Positions 11,025 to 22,215 of a stretch of DNA of 64,000 nucleotides are shown piece by piece. The stretch lies in contig JBBHKE010000477.1 in the NCBI GenBank assembly GCA_037447655.1, positions 63,250-127,249 on the forward strand, read 5' to 3'. The notes beneath the pieces were generated by a model. That model saw nothing but the letters and a program-made list of their open reading frames with translations. It was not told the origin of the DNA and made no database searches. The stretch comes from Zygnema cylindricum. Taxonomy: Eukaryota; Streptophyta; Zygnematophyceae; Zygnematales; Zygnemataceae. Position 1 is the stretch's first letter. Each line of letters opens with the position of its first letter. A program made the position numbers and the translations under genes.

Positions 11025-11362
11025 GTTTCAGCGACGACAGTATGTCATCGCTAGATCAGTGGTGCATATTCTGGTTTGGGCCGTTCTCTTTAAAATTTTA
11101 ATTAAGAGAACATCCAAACATTTAGTCTGTCTCATAAATATATTTCTATATGACTGATAATTGAATCAGCTAACTCCACTATATAAGTGGAGTATATAGG
11201 TGGATTATTTATTATAAAATCAATCAATTTTGTATCAATTTTTGTTTTAGCGATGAGACAGTCTCGTCGCTAAAGCAGCGATGAGACAGTCTCGTCGCTA
11301 AAGCAGCGACGAGACCCCATCGTCGCTGAAACGCATAAGCGACTGCCAATTCTCACCGCTTG
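11025..11362. repeat. palindrome cluster B upstream of transposase exon A
   Basis: It holds a hairpin AGCGACGACA-GTA-TGTCATCGCT (about 11030-11054). At 11248-11325 there are two tandem units with arms AGCGATGAGA/TCTCGTCGCT separated by AAGC, plus an end unit AGCGACGAGA...ATCGTCGCTGAAACGC. The same order ends with CAATTCTCACCGCT at 11349-11362 and at 14258-14271, after which the two copies diverge. That point is either the element end or a breakpoint. Confidence 0.8.
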
Positions 11363-11481
11363 GCCACATATGCGGAAAAACCTGCCTCATTCACAAAGAG
11401 TGCAAGTTGTTAGACAAAGGTAAGGAAACTAAAAGAGGTAGATGGAAGGGGTGAGGGTGTGGGTATACGGTTACCTACCAA

Positions 11482-13271
11482 TTACTGTTTTTTTCTTTTC
11501 TTCAATGAACGTGTGAGTTTAGCTATAGTCTCTTGGAGACTCATATTTTGCGCGTTCCTCTCCGCCAATTGCCGCGTGAGTTTGGCAATCGCATTTGGTA
11601 TCGTCTCTTCTCTCATTGGTGGAGGAGGCAACATAGGAGGACGCACTCTTGGAATCTCCCATAAAAAAGCACGTCTCAATGGAATATTGCGGAAACGGTG
11701 TAAAACATCGGTCCTAGCTTCTCGGAGCGCTCGTAACGCGGGAGTTATTTGTGCATTACGGGAACAATATATAACCGGGGATCCCACGTATGATAGTGCC
11801 TCAACAATTGGGGTACATCAATGACGTACCCGTGACGTCGATGCCTAATCCACACGAATCGTGGGTCTCGCGGGCTGAATTGTCTTATGTGGGCAAATGT
11901 TGAGCCGCGACTCTCATGGGCGATGAAAAGCCATGTGGGATGTGCGGGGACTTCGGGAGGGATGTCGAGCACTTCCGGTACGGGATTCCTCCTCGGGTGG
12001 AGGGGGCGGGGTTCTCCATACCTCCAATGTTCAAGCCACTCCTCGACCGGAATGAAATGCTCCGCCCTTGGCCAAAAACTGTCCATGGCCTCCTCACCCG
12101 TCGGAGGCGGAAAAAACCAATCCGCTTCCTCGACCCGATAACGAGCTTGAGGATATTCCGGAGCAATTACAAGTGCTCGGTCGGAATTCGGTGAAGGGGG
12201 AGTAAAAAGGACCTCTTCATCGCTTTCATACTCATCCTCTCTTTTTCCTTCCTCACTCTCCTCACTTTGCTCGTCTGGGGTTGGCGGGTCACCCTCGAAT
12301 TTGGTGACCGGAATGTCGGAGGGGAGAACCTCCTCCGGGGTATGCTCCTCCTCGCTCGGTTCGTCACCTTCCACAATGCTTTCGTCGGTGTTTGATGAGG
12401 AGGGCTCGTAGTCTTTGTCGCTAGTCTCCTCCACATTAACATTACTCTCCTCCACTTTAGCTTTCCCTTTCGCTATTTCCCCTCTCCTCTCTGCCCTACC
12501 CACTGATTCTCTCTCCTCTCCCTCCTCATCCATTTCCTCTCCCTCCCTTCCTTCCTCTCTCAATACCTCCTCAACATTCTTCCCTTCCTCAATAGATATC
12601 TCCTCCTCCTTCCCTCTTTCCTCGTCCATTTCTTTTACGCCCTCTACTTCATTTCCCATAGTATCCTTCCCCCCCTTCCCTCCCTCTCCTTCCCTCCCTA
12701 CCTCAACCTCCTCCTTCCATTCCGTTTCTTCCTCTACCAAAGCCTCCTTTTCCCTCCCAACCTCATCCTCTTTCTTCCCTTCCCTTTCTACCTCTAACGA
12801 AGCCTCCTGCCCTCTCCCTACCTCATCCTCCTCCATCCCTTCCTTTTGTACCTCTACCGAAGCCTCCCTTTCCCTCACTACCTCATCCTCTTCCTTCCCT
12901 TTCGTTCCTACCTCTACCGAAGCCTCCTTTTCCCTCCCTACCTCATCCTCCTCCTTCCCTTCCGTTTCTACCTCTACCGAAGCCTCCTTTTCCCTCCCTT
13001 CCCCAGCCTCCTCCTTCCCTTCCCTTTCTACCTCTACCGAAGCCTCTCTTTCCCTCCCTAATTCCACGGATGCCTCTCTTTGTCGTTGTGCATCCGACGG
13101 TGGTTCCCATTGAATCGAAAGGACCTCCGCTGCCGCCCTTTCCCTTGCCAACTCCTCCGCTGTCACCCCTACCCTAACTCTCTCATCCGTCGCCTCTCTA
13201 TCCCTCTCTCCCTCTTCGGGTGATTGGTTAGGGATAGGTTGTAATAGTGAAAACGCAGACGCATTGTCCAT
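11482..13271 (-). CDS. acidic repeat-containing ORF with coiled-coil tail, likely second ORF of the transposon
   Basis: The first frame runs from ATG at 13271 for 508 codons to a TAA at 11745. An overlapping second frame continues from about 11787 to 11482. Residues 1-60 are unremarkable. Residues about 65-190 are tandem 20-residue repeats of the type REKEASVEVETEGKEEDEVG. Residues 190-350 are very rich in E, S and D. A folded-looking C-terminal part follows (WLEHWRYGEPRPLHPRR, RDPRFVWIRHRRHGYVIDV, HYHTWDPRLY). The second frame adds RALREARTDVLHRFRNIPLRR and a coiled coil (AIAKLTRQLAERNAQNMSLQ). The two frames overlap by 43 bases, so either an indel or a frameshift links them. I recognise no family. 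Its position between the two transposase copies, on the same strand, suggests a transposon-borne gene. Confidence 0.5.
12690..13065. repeat. 60-bp coding tandem repeat in the acidic ORF
   Basis: About six units of 60 bp with the plus-strand core CCTCTACCGAAGCCTCC recur every 60 bases (at about 12731, 12791, 12851, 12911, 12971 and 13031). The period is a multiple of three and keeps the 508-codon frame open. Confidence 0.9.
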
Positions 13272-13718
13272 TTGGTTGGGCGCTTGGTTGGTCGTTTACC
13301 ACCCTTCACCATGACGTGTCACAGTAGAGTGGAAAGAAGAGTGGGATACTAAATGACTACGAACGAGACAGTGTGGTATGTGAGAGTGACCTAAAAATGC
13401 AGATTGCCTGCAGCGTATAGGTTGATAACGGTTGATTACATTTTTATACAGATGTATACGTTAGACAATTACGTACAACACATGTACTTAGCGACGTGAC
13501 CAATCCGTCGCTTATACATTTATTCCAACGATGTACATAGAACAAAACAAACCGAATTGTTCACAGAAGACGTCGTATTTTTTTAAACAAGAGTCCAACA
13601 TTGTGGCGACGCCAAACGAAACTTTATTTCGACATGTACAAACTTATACCGGATTTCAACATTGAGTTACAACTTTAGGCCATATTCAAACATGTACAGC
13701 TTTATTTCAAAGCAAACC

Positions 13719-13728
13719 NNNNNNNNNN
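13719..13728. other. 10-N scaffold gap
   Basis: Exactly ten N bases. The sequence 3' of the gap (from about 13785) repeats the sequence at 10716-11362, so this join may bring together two alleles or two element copies. Confidence 0.95.
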
Positions 13729-14088
13729 GTTATATAATTGTAGAAAATCCCAACAGAAAAAAATAGCGTCTTATAGTTTTCCGATTAAGAATAGACGCAT
13801 CCCGCTTTCTTGAATCGTAAAAAATCTTGAATCAATTCATCGTGAACAATTCTCACCCATGGCAATTCCTTCCTTCCTCTTCCCGGTAAGGCCTTCATGA
13901 CGGCCACGCTTCGCTTACCAAACCCGTAAGTGGACATTGTTCTTGTTGTCTCCCGGATAGCTCGCAGAATCGCATGCCGTCCTGACCACCACCTGCTCGC
14001 CTTTTGATATTTTGCAATAAAAAAAGACAACCCTAAAAGATGTTAATATATTGTCAAAAAAAAATTCAACGTTTGATTTTAGGTTGTT

Positions 14089-14275
14089 TCAGCGACGACA
14101 GTATGTCATCGCTGGATTAGAGTGTTTTAGCGATGAGACAGTCTCGTCGCTAAAGCAGCGATTAGACAGTCTCGGCGCTAAAGCAGCGATGAGACACTCT
14201 CGTCGCTAAAGCAGCGATTAGAAACCATCGTCGTTGAAACGCATAAGCGACCACCAATTCTCACCGCTATTATCA
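14089..14275. repeat. palindrome cluster C
   Basis: This has the same order as cluster B but with one more internal unit: a hairpin AGCGACGACA/TGTCATCGCT, then three AGCGATGAGA-type units joined by AAAGC, then an end unit and the shared CAATTCTCACCGCT. Some arms are decayed (GATTAGACAG, CTCGGCGCT). Confidence 0.8.
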
Positions 14276-14439
14276 TAAAACACACAATCATGAAGTACAG
14301 TGTAGCCAATTATGAGTAAACATCAACGACGATGCATAACAGATGATATGCGTTGAAATTTTTAAGTGGAAGAATTACTAAATGTATGAGAGGAGGGAGT
14401 GAGAGACGGGTGATAAGGAGGGGAGCGGTGTAAGGAGAG

Positions 14440-14710
14440 GAGAGGGAAAGATAGAAAAAGAGGGATAAGGATAAGGAGAGGGGGGAGGGAGAGAGAGAGG
14501 GGAGAGAGAGGGAGAGATAGAAAAAGAGGGATAAGGATAAGGAGAGGGAGGAGGGAGAGAGAGAGGGAAGAGAGAGGGAGAGATAGAAAAAGAGGGATAA
14601 GGATAAAGAGAGGAGGGAGAGAGAGAGGAAGAGAGAGGGAGAGATAGAAAAAGAGGGATAAGGATAAGGAGAGGAGGGAGGGAGAGAGAGAGGGGAGAGA
14701 TAGGGGAGAG
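14440..14710. repeat. purine-rich minisatellite of about 64 bp, four units
   Basis: Units starting GATAGAAAAAGAGGGATAAG occur at about 14450, 14515, 14582 and 14645, separated by GAGAGG tracts. The opposite strand gives long spurious S/L/P frames. Confidence 0.9.
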
Positions 14711-15720
14711 AGAGGGATTGAGAGAGAGGGGGATGGGGATGGAGAAAAAGAGAGAGAGGGGACGAAGGGCAAGGTTTCAGGTGGGGAGAAGTATAGAGGG
14801 CAAGGGAGAGAAAAAGAGGAGAGAGGGAAATAAGGGAGGGGGATAAGGGATAAAGGTACAGAAGAGAGTGAGAAGGGGAAAAAGAGAGTGGAATAGTGAT
14901 CAACCATCGAGAGAGAGAGTGCCAAGCATGCAGACAGTCGGGATTTATGCAATATTTTAAAATAATAATGGGTATAACACTTACTACAATTGTAGTCTCC
15001 CGAGAAGTGTTCGGGGAATTTCCTCACGGTCCTTGGAATGAGTTCTTTTTTCCCGTTGTTTTGTTCGTCGGCGATCATCCACATGATTACTCGCATGCGA
15101 GTAATCTTCGTCGAAACATGTTGAGTTTTCTGGGGTGTACGAGGGAGCTTAAGGTAGCTTCCACCCTCCTCTTCAAGATCTCCGATCGGAGCTTCTTGCT
15201 CGAGAGGCTCCTCATACGTAATGCTTCCTCATCGCTTGGCATTTGCGTCTCCTCCGTATCGCGGATGTCCCCTCTCCCAAAGTCGTTGTTGATTGGTAAT
15301 GGAGGGACACGAACATTTACGGAGTTTCTCACATAATAACTCCCAAAAAAATTAGTGATTGGAGAAGAGATTGGCCACATATTGGTAAACAATAATAGGT
15401 GACAGTTGAGATAAAGAATGGATGCGAAGCAAATAAAGGTAAGGTCAAAGAAGATTGTAAAAATAGAATAAGTGGTGCAATGATTGTCGAAAAATATAAA
15501 TATATATAAGCAAAGAAGAAGATCCCAAAGGGAAGAAAGAGCGGGAAAGGTTTTTGAATCCAAAATCCAATTTTTAAAATTTCGGTTGAATTTTAGACGA
15601 AAGGTTTTTCAATCCAAAATCCAATTTTTAAAATTTCGGTTTAATTTTAGACGCCGCAACTTTTGAGAACGGCACAAACACGTATGATTTGAAATATGAT
15701 CGTGAAAATAATTTAAAAGC

Positions 15721-16568
15721 GTCAAAATAAAAGCGGGAAGGAACGAAAATGAGCGCGGGTTACAGTGGGAAAATACGCACGTGGTAGGCGACGATGATTT
15801 TGGTGAAAGCGCCATGGAAAATGCTGCAGGCTAATGAATGTACGGAATTTTTTTGGAATAGGCGTCGGGCCCTAAACTCGGTTGGTGCTACATTATGGAC
15901 GACAATTTGCAGCCATAAAAATTAAGTGGATTAGAATAATGCCACGTGTAATGTTGATCGACCAATCATATATTGAGTTACCAATGACAAGTCAGGTTTT
16001 TTCGTATAAGAACCTCTTTTAGAGTTAAGATTAACGCTAATAACTGTTATTTTTGTGAATGTTGACGCCGAAAAGCAACAAATTTAGAATTAAGACACAT
16101 ATTAACGTTAATAGACTCTAATAGAACTGTGAAAAAAGAACGTAATTAAAGTTAAGGAACAGTTTTAGTGTATATTTTCCTACAAGCGACGAACAGGCGA
16201 CGGCATTTTTTGACGCAACAGCATACCACGGTCAGTTCTAAATTCTTACTTACGGGAAACGTAACTGATCACGCATTACTCGATTATCGGAGTCGCGTTG
16301 ACACATAACTGCGCTAAAATTATCCGACACGTACGGATGTCAGGAATACGCGACGTCGTGCGATTTGAACAATTTCGTACATTCACATATTTTAGTGTGA
16401 AGATATTGTGCGCCGACATTTATTACAAAGCAATTTACAATTTAGAGTGTACGAAATATTAGAGTAAAAAATTTTTCTCAAAAAAATGAAATTCTCAAAT
16501 AGCCTATATGTTGCTAATTGTTTCATTACGCTATCTATTTCATTACGCTAATAGCGATTCACGGTGTA
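15721..16568. repeat. 848-bp duplication, copy 1
   Basis: The sequence from GTCAAAATAAAAGCGGGA to the CACGGTGTA terminus recurs at 18811-19658 with the same length and roughly 95% identity by eye. The right end is a transposon terminus of the CACCG(C/T)GAATCG family. No matching left terminus is visible, so this looks like a 5'-incomplete element or a segmental duplication ending at the transposon end. Confidence 0.9.
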
Positions 16569-16816
16569 ATAGAGTCGAGTAATTTTTTGCATTACTCCTT
16601 TTCGGTAACCTATAAGAAAAGATTTTATGGTAGGGGTAACCATCAAAACATAAACATGGTTGACTTTAAAGTTTTTTATACCATAGAGAGTTAGAGATTA
16701 ACACATTATATAATAACTTAACAAGTCTACACATTATATATGTGACAAAATATCGTCACTACAACAGAGGGAATAAACCTAAACTACAAGTAAAAAACTA
16801 ACCTAAAACCTAACAC

Positions 16817-17438
16817 TACACCGCGAATCGTAATTAGAGTAATGAAAAATTAGAGTAAAAAAACAAAAAAAAACAATTAGAGTAATGAACTCTAATTTAT
16901 GTGAAAGAACCTTTTCACAGAGGAAGTTTACTCTAATTTATTTAAGTAGTCTATATTGGGTTTTATCGGCAATAATTATCCGCGCTTAAATTATGAACAC
17001 TAAATTACGTAGACGTACAAAATCTGTCAGTCCGTCCGTATAGTTTTGACGTCATTATGACGCTAGTACTATTTGTCGCGATGAATGTCAGTTAATGTTC
17101 ACACTGACGACGATGCTGTCGACGGACGAGAGTTATGCGAACGGCTTTTTTTCAATGTGATTGATTTTTTGTTTAGTGCGATTTCACGTGCGAGCGCGAT
17201 TCTATTAAATCATTATTTGTACCTTTTTACTTATAAAAGTACAATTTTGCACGGTCGGACGTCGTCCGTACTCCACACTATTTAAAACGAACCTATATTA
17301 GATTTTTTTACGCTAATTAAACCTTACCTAAATTAGAATAATGAAAAAATTAGAATCATTTACTCTATTTGACGTGATAGAGTCGAAATTACAGCGACCG
17401 AATTAGCGTTATTTACTCTAATTACGATTCGCGGTGTA
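16817..17438. mobile_element. TA-flanked inverted-repeat element 1 (622 bp)
   Basis: It starts TACACCGCGAATCG and ends with the inverse CGATTCGCGGTGTA. The inverted similarity extends inward (AATTAGAGTAA / TTACTCTAATT). It has no coding capacity. The centre carries a conserved block around GTACCTTTTTACTTATAAAA followed by CCACACTATTT, which recurs in sister elements. The TA at each end fits a Tc1/mariner-type TA target duplication, as for a MITE. Confidence 0.85.
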
Positions 17439-18317
17439 CAGAAAAAGTGAGCTCCTCGATCTATAAACTGAAGCCAACAATGAGCCGACATACAAATATC
17501 ATCCATGTTAGCATGGCATTTCATCCACCGCCGTACTTTGATAAATAAAGGCCGCGACAAAATTTCTTTGAAGACGTGTTGGCAACAAAAAGTTGAAACA
17601 AAAAGTAGGATAGGGCTTTAAGGTCCTATACATTAAGAAGTTTGAAAAGCACATCTACGTTGAAAAATGATCAAAATATACCCGAGGTTCCGAAGATATC
17701 CACGACAAACGATATCAAATCTCGGTGCGCGAAGTCTATCCCTTATAGCTTGTTGGATCCTTAGCTGCAACCTTGGTATGCAATGTTGCGCGTGAAAAAA
17801 TAAATGATCCTCTTCGGTCTTTTAGAACTTTGTCACCCAATTTTAGACGTATTTTAGAAAACATGAGTTCCGCTTGAAGGTCGTCTATACTATATATTAA
17901 AAACTTGGTGGGAGCATGCGCAATACTTCGCTTTTGACGCTTTACCTTACTTCGTTAAAGATATGGCATTGTAAACTATTTCGTGTGTTGAATTCTGTTC
18001 CCTGTCCTTCTTAGATAACTTTGCCTAATAAATTGACCACAGGCGCATTGTTGCTTGACATTGAAGGGAGGTGGTGGGGAGAGACATCGCGAATAGTAGG
18101 ACAACATCAGTGATATAAACCGATGCGTGTCGAATAAGATAAGGGTTGAGAAATAACATAAACCCAATGGATACCAACCCAAGTTTCAACGAGAAACCCA
18201 AAAAAAAACAAGCCAACCACGTGATTCAACCACACTTAGCACCTCAATAAATTTATTAGCTTCAACAACGACAAACTTGTTGAAAACAACAGTAGTGATA
18301 ACAATAATCAACAAGAA
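17439..18317. other. intergenic, no gene seen
   Basis: Moderately AT-rich sequence without conserved motifs or linked exons. Short open frames have no recognisable content. Confidence 0.5.
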
Positions 18318-18654
<337 letters not shown>

Positions 18655-18810
18655 GTTTGGTTTCGACCTGGCCAAAACGAAAATGGCATAGCGAGGGTAG
18701 TCGAAATGGTAAGTATTCCTTCATCCATATTGGGTCGATACGAGCTTATATAATGGTATCTTCGAGTATGAAACATTATATTGGAATAGAACTAATGAGT
18801 CTTTGAAAAC

Positions 18811-19658
18811 GTCAAAATATAAGCGGGAATGAACGAAAATGAGCGCAGGTTACAGTGGGAAAATACGCACGTGGTAAGCGACGATGATTTTGGTGAAAGC
18901 GCCATGGAAAATGCTGCAGGTTAATGAATGTACGGAAATTTTTTGGAATAGGCGTCGGGCCCTAAACTCGGTTGGTGTTACATTATGGACGACAATTTGC
19001 AGCCATAAAATTTAAGTGGATTAGAGTAATGCCACGTGTAATGTTGATCGACCAATCATATAACGAGTTACCAGCGACAAGTCAGATTTTTTCGTATAAG
19101 AACCTCTTTTAGAGTTAAGATTAACGCTAATAACTGTTATTTTTGTGAATGTTGACGCCGAAAAACAACCAATTTAGAATTAAGACACATATTAACGTTA
19201 ATATACTCTAATAGAACCGTGAAAAAGGAACGTAATTAAAGTTAAGGGACAGTTTTAGTGTATATTTTCCTACAAGCGACGAACTGCCGACGGCATTTTT
19301 TGACGCAACAGCGTACCACGGTCAGTTCTAAATTCTTACTTACGGAAGACGTATCTGATCACGCATTACACGATTACCGGAGTCGCGGTGACACGTAAAT
19401 GCGTTAAAATTATCCGACACGTACGGATGTCAGAAATACGCGACGTCGTGCGATTTGAACAATTCCGTACATTCACATATTTTAGTGTGAAGATATTGTG
19501 CGCCAACATTTATTACAAAGCAATGTACAATTTAGAGTGTACGAAAAATTAGAATAAAATTTTTTTCTCAAAAAAACAAAATTCTCAAATAGCGTAAATG
19601 TTGCTAATTGTTTCATTACGCTATCTATTTCATTACGCTAATAGCGATTCACGGTGTA
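18811..19658. repeat. 848-bp duplication, copy 2
   Basis: Matches 15721-16568 in order and length. Its right terminus CACGGTGTA is followed by the TA-inserted element at 19659, so the duplication predates that insertion. Confidence 0.9.
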
Positions 19659-20498
19659 GTGTTGGCTATTCAGTAAATTCATATCGCGATAATTTCGATA
19701 TTCGATATTCGATATATCGAATATCGAACGAGCAAAATCCTTGACATATCGTACCGAGACCAACATAAACCATCGCGATATATAGTATTTTCTTAAATTT
19801 AATATTTTATATTTCTATATAATATGTAATTTTAGCGAAAAAGACAAATTGTCTAATACGCCACGTACGACGTGGTTTTTGTTCCGTGACTTTAAAGGTA
19901 GACGCCGCAAATTGTAACCGACAAAAAAGTACTAATACTGTAATTCATGTAATTACTTATTTGGGGTATGGTTACATCAGGAGGCCTCTGTAATAGTACG
20001 GACAGCAAAAAATTTGTATAACAGAGGCCTCGGTTACATCGCGTATCGTCTGTAAACAAGTTTTTACATACTTGCTCTGATTTGAGTGGTTCCTTGTAAG
20101 TTGACGATCAAATCTTTAATATTGTCAAAATTTGAAAACCGACCATTTTCGTATGGAAATCCGTACTTTCGTATTACGTACGTGTACTTCACAAGTGTAC
20201 CGCGTCAATGTACCTCAGAGATCTCCTTCACTCTGCTGACTTTCAGGAAAAAACCGTATTTCTTTTCGGCAAAGATTTTACGGTCACCTTGTTCGAAGGC
20301 ACGTGACTTTGGAGACCTATGAAAATTTTCATTTTTTTTTTAAAGCTTTGATATATCGGCGATACTATATATCGCCTATATATCGGAGATATATCTCGAT
20401 ATTTTGATTTTCGATGTATCGAAGCGATATATCGATTATCGGGTACCTGAAATTCGACATATATCGAATATCGGCAATAGGTCCTCGATACCCAACAC
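19659..20498. mobile_element. 840-bp element with GTGTTGG termini nested between two MITE ends
   Basis: The element begins GTGTTGGCTATTC and ends GATACCCAACAC, flanked on both sides by TA. Removing it restores the junction CGATTCACGGTGTACACCG, the same end-to-end junction seen at 20975-21000. Its subterminal parts are dense in ATATCGATAT-type palindromes (19686-19735 and 20351-20470). The interior has no long ORF. Confidence 0.75.
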
Positions 20499-20989
20499 TA
20501 CACCGTGAATCGCTATTAGCGTAATAAAAAATATAGCGTAATGAAACAATTAGCGTACTTTACGGTAAATTGTGTTTTTTCGGGTACACCATGATACTAA
20601 TTTATCATGTACTCTAATTTGTAAACCGCTTTGTAAAAATTTTCGGCACATAACATGTCCACACTAAAACATGTAGATGTACAAAATTGTTCAAATCGTA
20701 CGCCGTCGCGTTTTTTGACATCTGCGTATGCCGGAAAATATTTACGCAATTATATATTATTATATTTTCTGTACTTTTAAATTTAAAAAGGTACGGAATA
20801 GTACAGATCTGGCATCCGTACACCACACTATTTAAAAGGGAACTAAATTACAGTTATGAGCCGTATTGAGCGGGGTACCTCAAATAACGTGCAAAAACAT
20901 TTAGCGTACTTTAATCTATTTGAGAATTTGCCCCAAAAAAAGGGGTACCCCAATTAGCGTCATGTACGCTAATAGCGATTCACGGTGTA
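20499..20989. mobile_element. TA-flanked inverted-repeat element 2 (491 bp)
   Basis: Termini TACACCGTGAATCGC and GCGATTCACGGTGTA. The subterminal TATTAGCGTAAT is inverted at the other end. The centre has GTACTTTTAAATTTAAAA and CCGTACACCACACTATTTA. Its right TA (20988-20989) is also the left TA of element 3. Confidence 0.85.
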
Positions 20990-21511
20990 CACCGTGAATC
21001 GCTATTAGCGTAATGAAATAGATAGCGTAATGAAACAATTAGCTTTTTTTTACGCTAATTGGGAATGTCGTTTTTTTTGGAAATAATTTTTATTCTAATT
21101 TTTCGTATACTCTAATTTGCAAACTGCTTTGTAAAAATTTTCGGTGCAGAATATTTCCACACTAAAATTTGTGCATGTACGAAATTGTTCAAATCGTACG
21201 CCGTCGCGTTTTTTTGACATCCGCGAATGCCGGAAAATATTTACGCAATTACATGTTAGCGCGACTCCTTGACAGCGTGAATATCTTTTCTGTACTTTTC
21301 TACTTGAAAAAGTACAAAAAAGTACGTCTCTGACAGACCGTACACCACACTATTTACGATGGCACTCTATTAGAGTCATGAATCCTATTTTATGGAACAC
21401 CTCAAATAACGTGTAGGATCATTTAGAATGTCTAATTCTATTTGAGAATTTGCCCAAAAAAACAGGGTACCTCAATTAGCGACGAACACGCTAATAGCGA
21501 TTCACGGTGTA
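20988..21511. mobile_element. TA-flanked inverted-repeat element 3 (524 bp)
   Basis: Termini TACACCGTGAATCGC and GCGATTCACGGTGTA. It has the same core as element 2 (GTACTTTTCTACTTGAAAAA, CCGTACACCACACTATTTA) and shares 2 bp with it, so one element inserted into the terminal TA of the other. The next bases (21513-21529, TGATGGAACCCTGACCC followed by TAA) look like a leftover terminus of the Harbinger-like element seen at 24400-25130. Confidence 0.85.
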
Positions 21512-21671
21512 CTGATGGAACCCTGACCCTAATTTCATAATTCGTGCAGGCGGCAACCTGCTAGACTTTCTCTGTATATCCAGTTCAGTTTCTTATCCCT
21601 CTTGGAAGTTTCCGAGTAATCTCAAACGTTTAAAGTTCTAGACATTGATCCAAATAAAACGATCTTGTCGC

Positions 21672-22215
21672 TACACCGCCAATCGTTATTAGCGTTGTGT
21701 ACGCTAATTCCGTCCCGCTTTTTTTTTTTTTTATTCTCCATTAGTGTAGTTCATTCTATTTTTTTCTTTATTCTATTTAGGGTTATTTTCAGTACGTTGT
21801 CTCTTAAATAGAGTGGTATACGGTCAGTGTCAGACCGTACATAAATGTACCTTTTTAAGTTAAAAAGTACAATAAATTAGTTTTAGTAACCGTGGACGCA
21901 TGAGAATGTGCTTTCTAAAAAGGAAAAAAACCCAGGTCGTAAAAAATCCCGCTCGCACATATTCGTCCGACAGCCGCGTTTCGACCGTGTGAATGTACGA
22001 TTTGTGTACGATTTGTCAGATTTTGTACGAATACCTATATTAGTGTAAGCATGCTTGCGACCGACATTTTTTTTTTCAAAGATCCAAATTACCATAACCA
22101 AACAATTAGAATGTATGATTTTTTCCAAAATTTTCAAATTCTTAAATAGCGTACACCACGGTAATTATTTTTATACGCTAAAAAAACTTACACGCTAATA
22201 ACGACTGGCGGTGTA
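21672..22215. mobile_element. TA-flanked inverted-repeat element 4 (544 bp), variant termini
   Basis: Starts TACACCGCCAATCGTTATTAG and ends CTAATAACGACTGGCGGTGTA, a subfamily with GCCAATCG in place of GCGAATCG. The core GTACCTTTTTAAGTTAAAA is kept, in opposite orientation to element 1. It is followed by GTACTGTACTGTACTGTA. Confidence 0.8.

Larger units (their letters stand above)
13785..15563 (-). pseudogene. pogo/CENP-B-type transposase, copy 2 (5' part only)
   Basis: Read on the minus strand, an upstream exon (within 15460-14975) encodes VRVPPLPINNDFGRGDI, an E/R-rich stretch, then in a second frame IMWMIADEQNNG and RTVRKFPEHFSGDYNCSK. This is the N-terminal part expected before the DNA-binding domain. 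After an intron containing a purine minisatellite and palindrome cluster C, the exon at 14019-13785 repeats copy 1 exon A (EYQKASRWWSGRHAILRAI to FLRFKKAG) at about 96% by eye. It then breaks near the scaffold gap at 13719-13728. The catalytic part is absent, so this copy is incomplete unless the gap hides it. Confidence 0.65.

Noticed and set aside
12415-13113. Plus-strand S/F/P-rich frame of 232 codons
   Set aside because: It is the antisense of the 60-bp repeats in the acidic ORF.
14310-15096. Minus-strand S/L/P-rich frames of about 200-240 codons
   Set aside because: They are produced by the purine-rich minisatellite. Only the short part near 15090-14975 matches the transposase.
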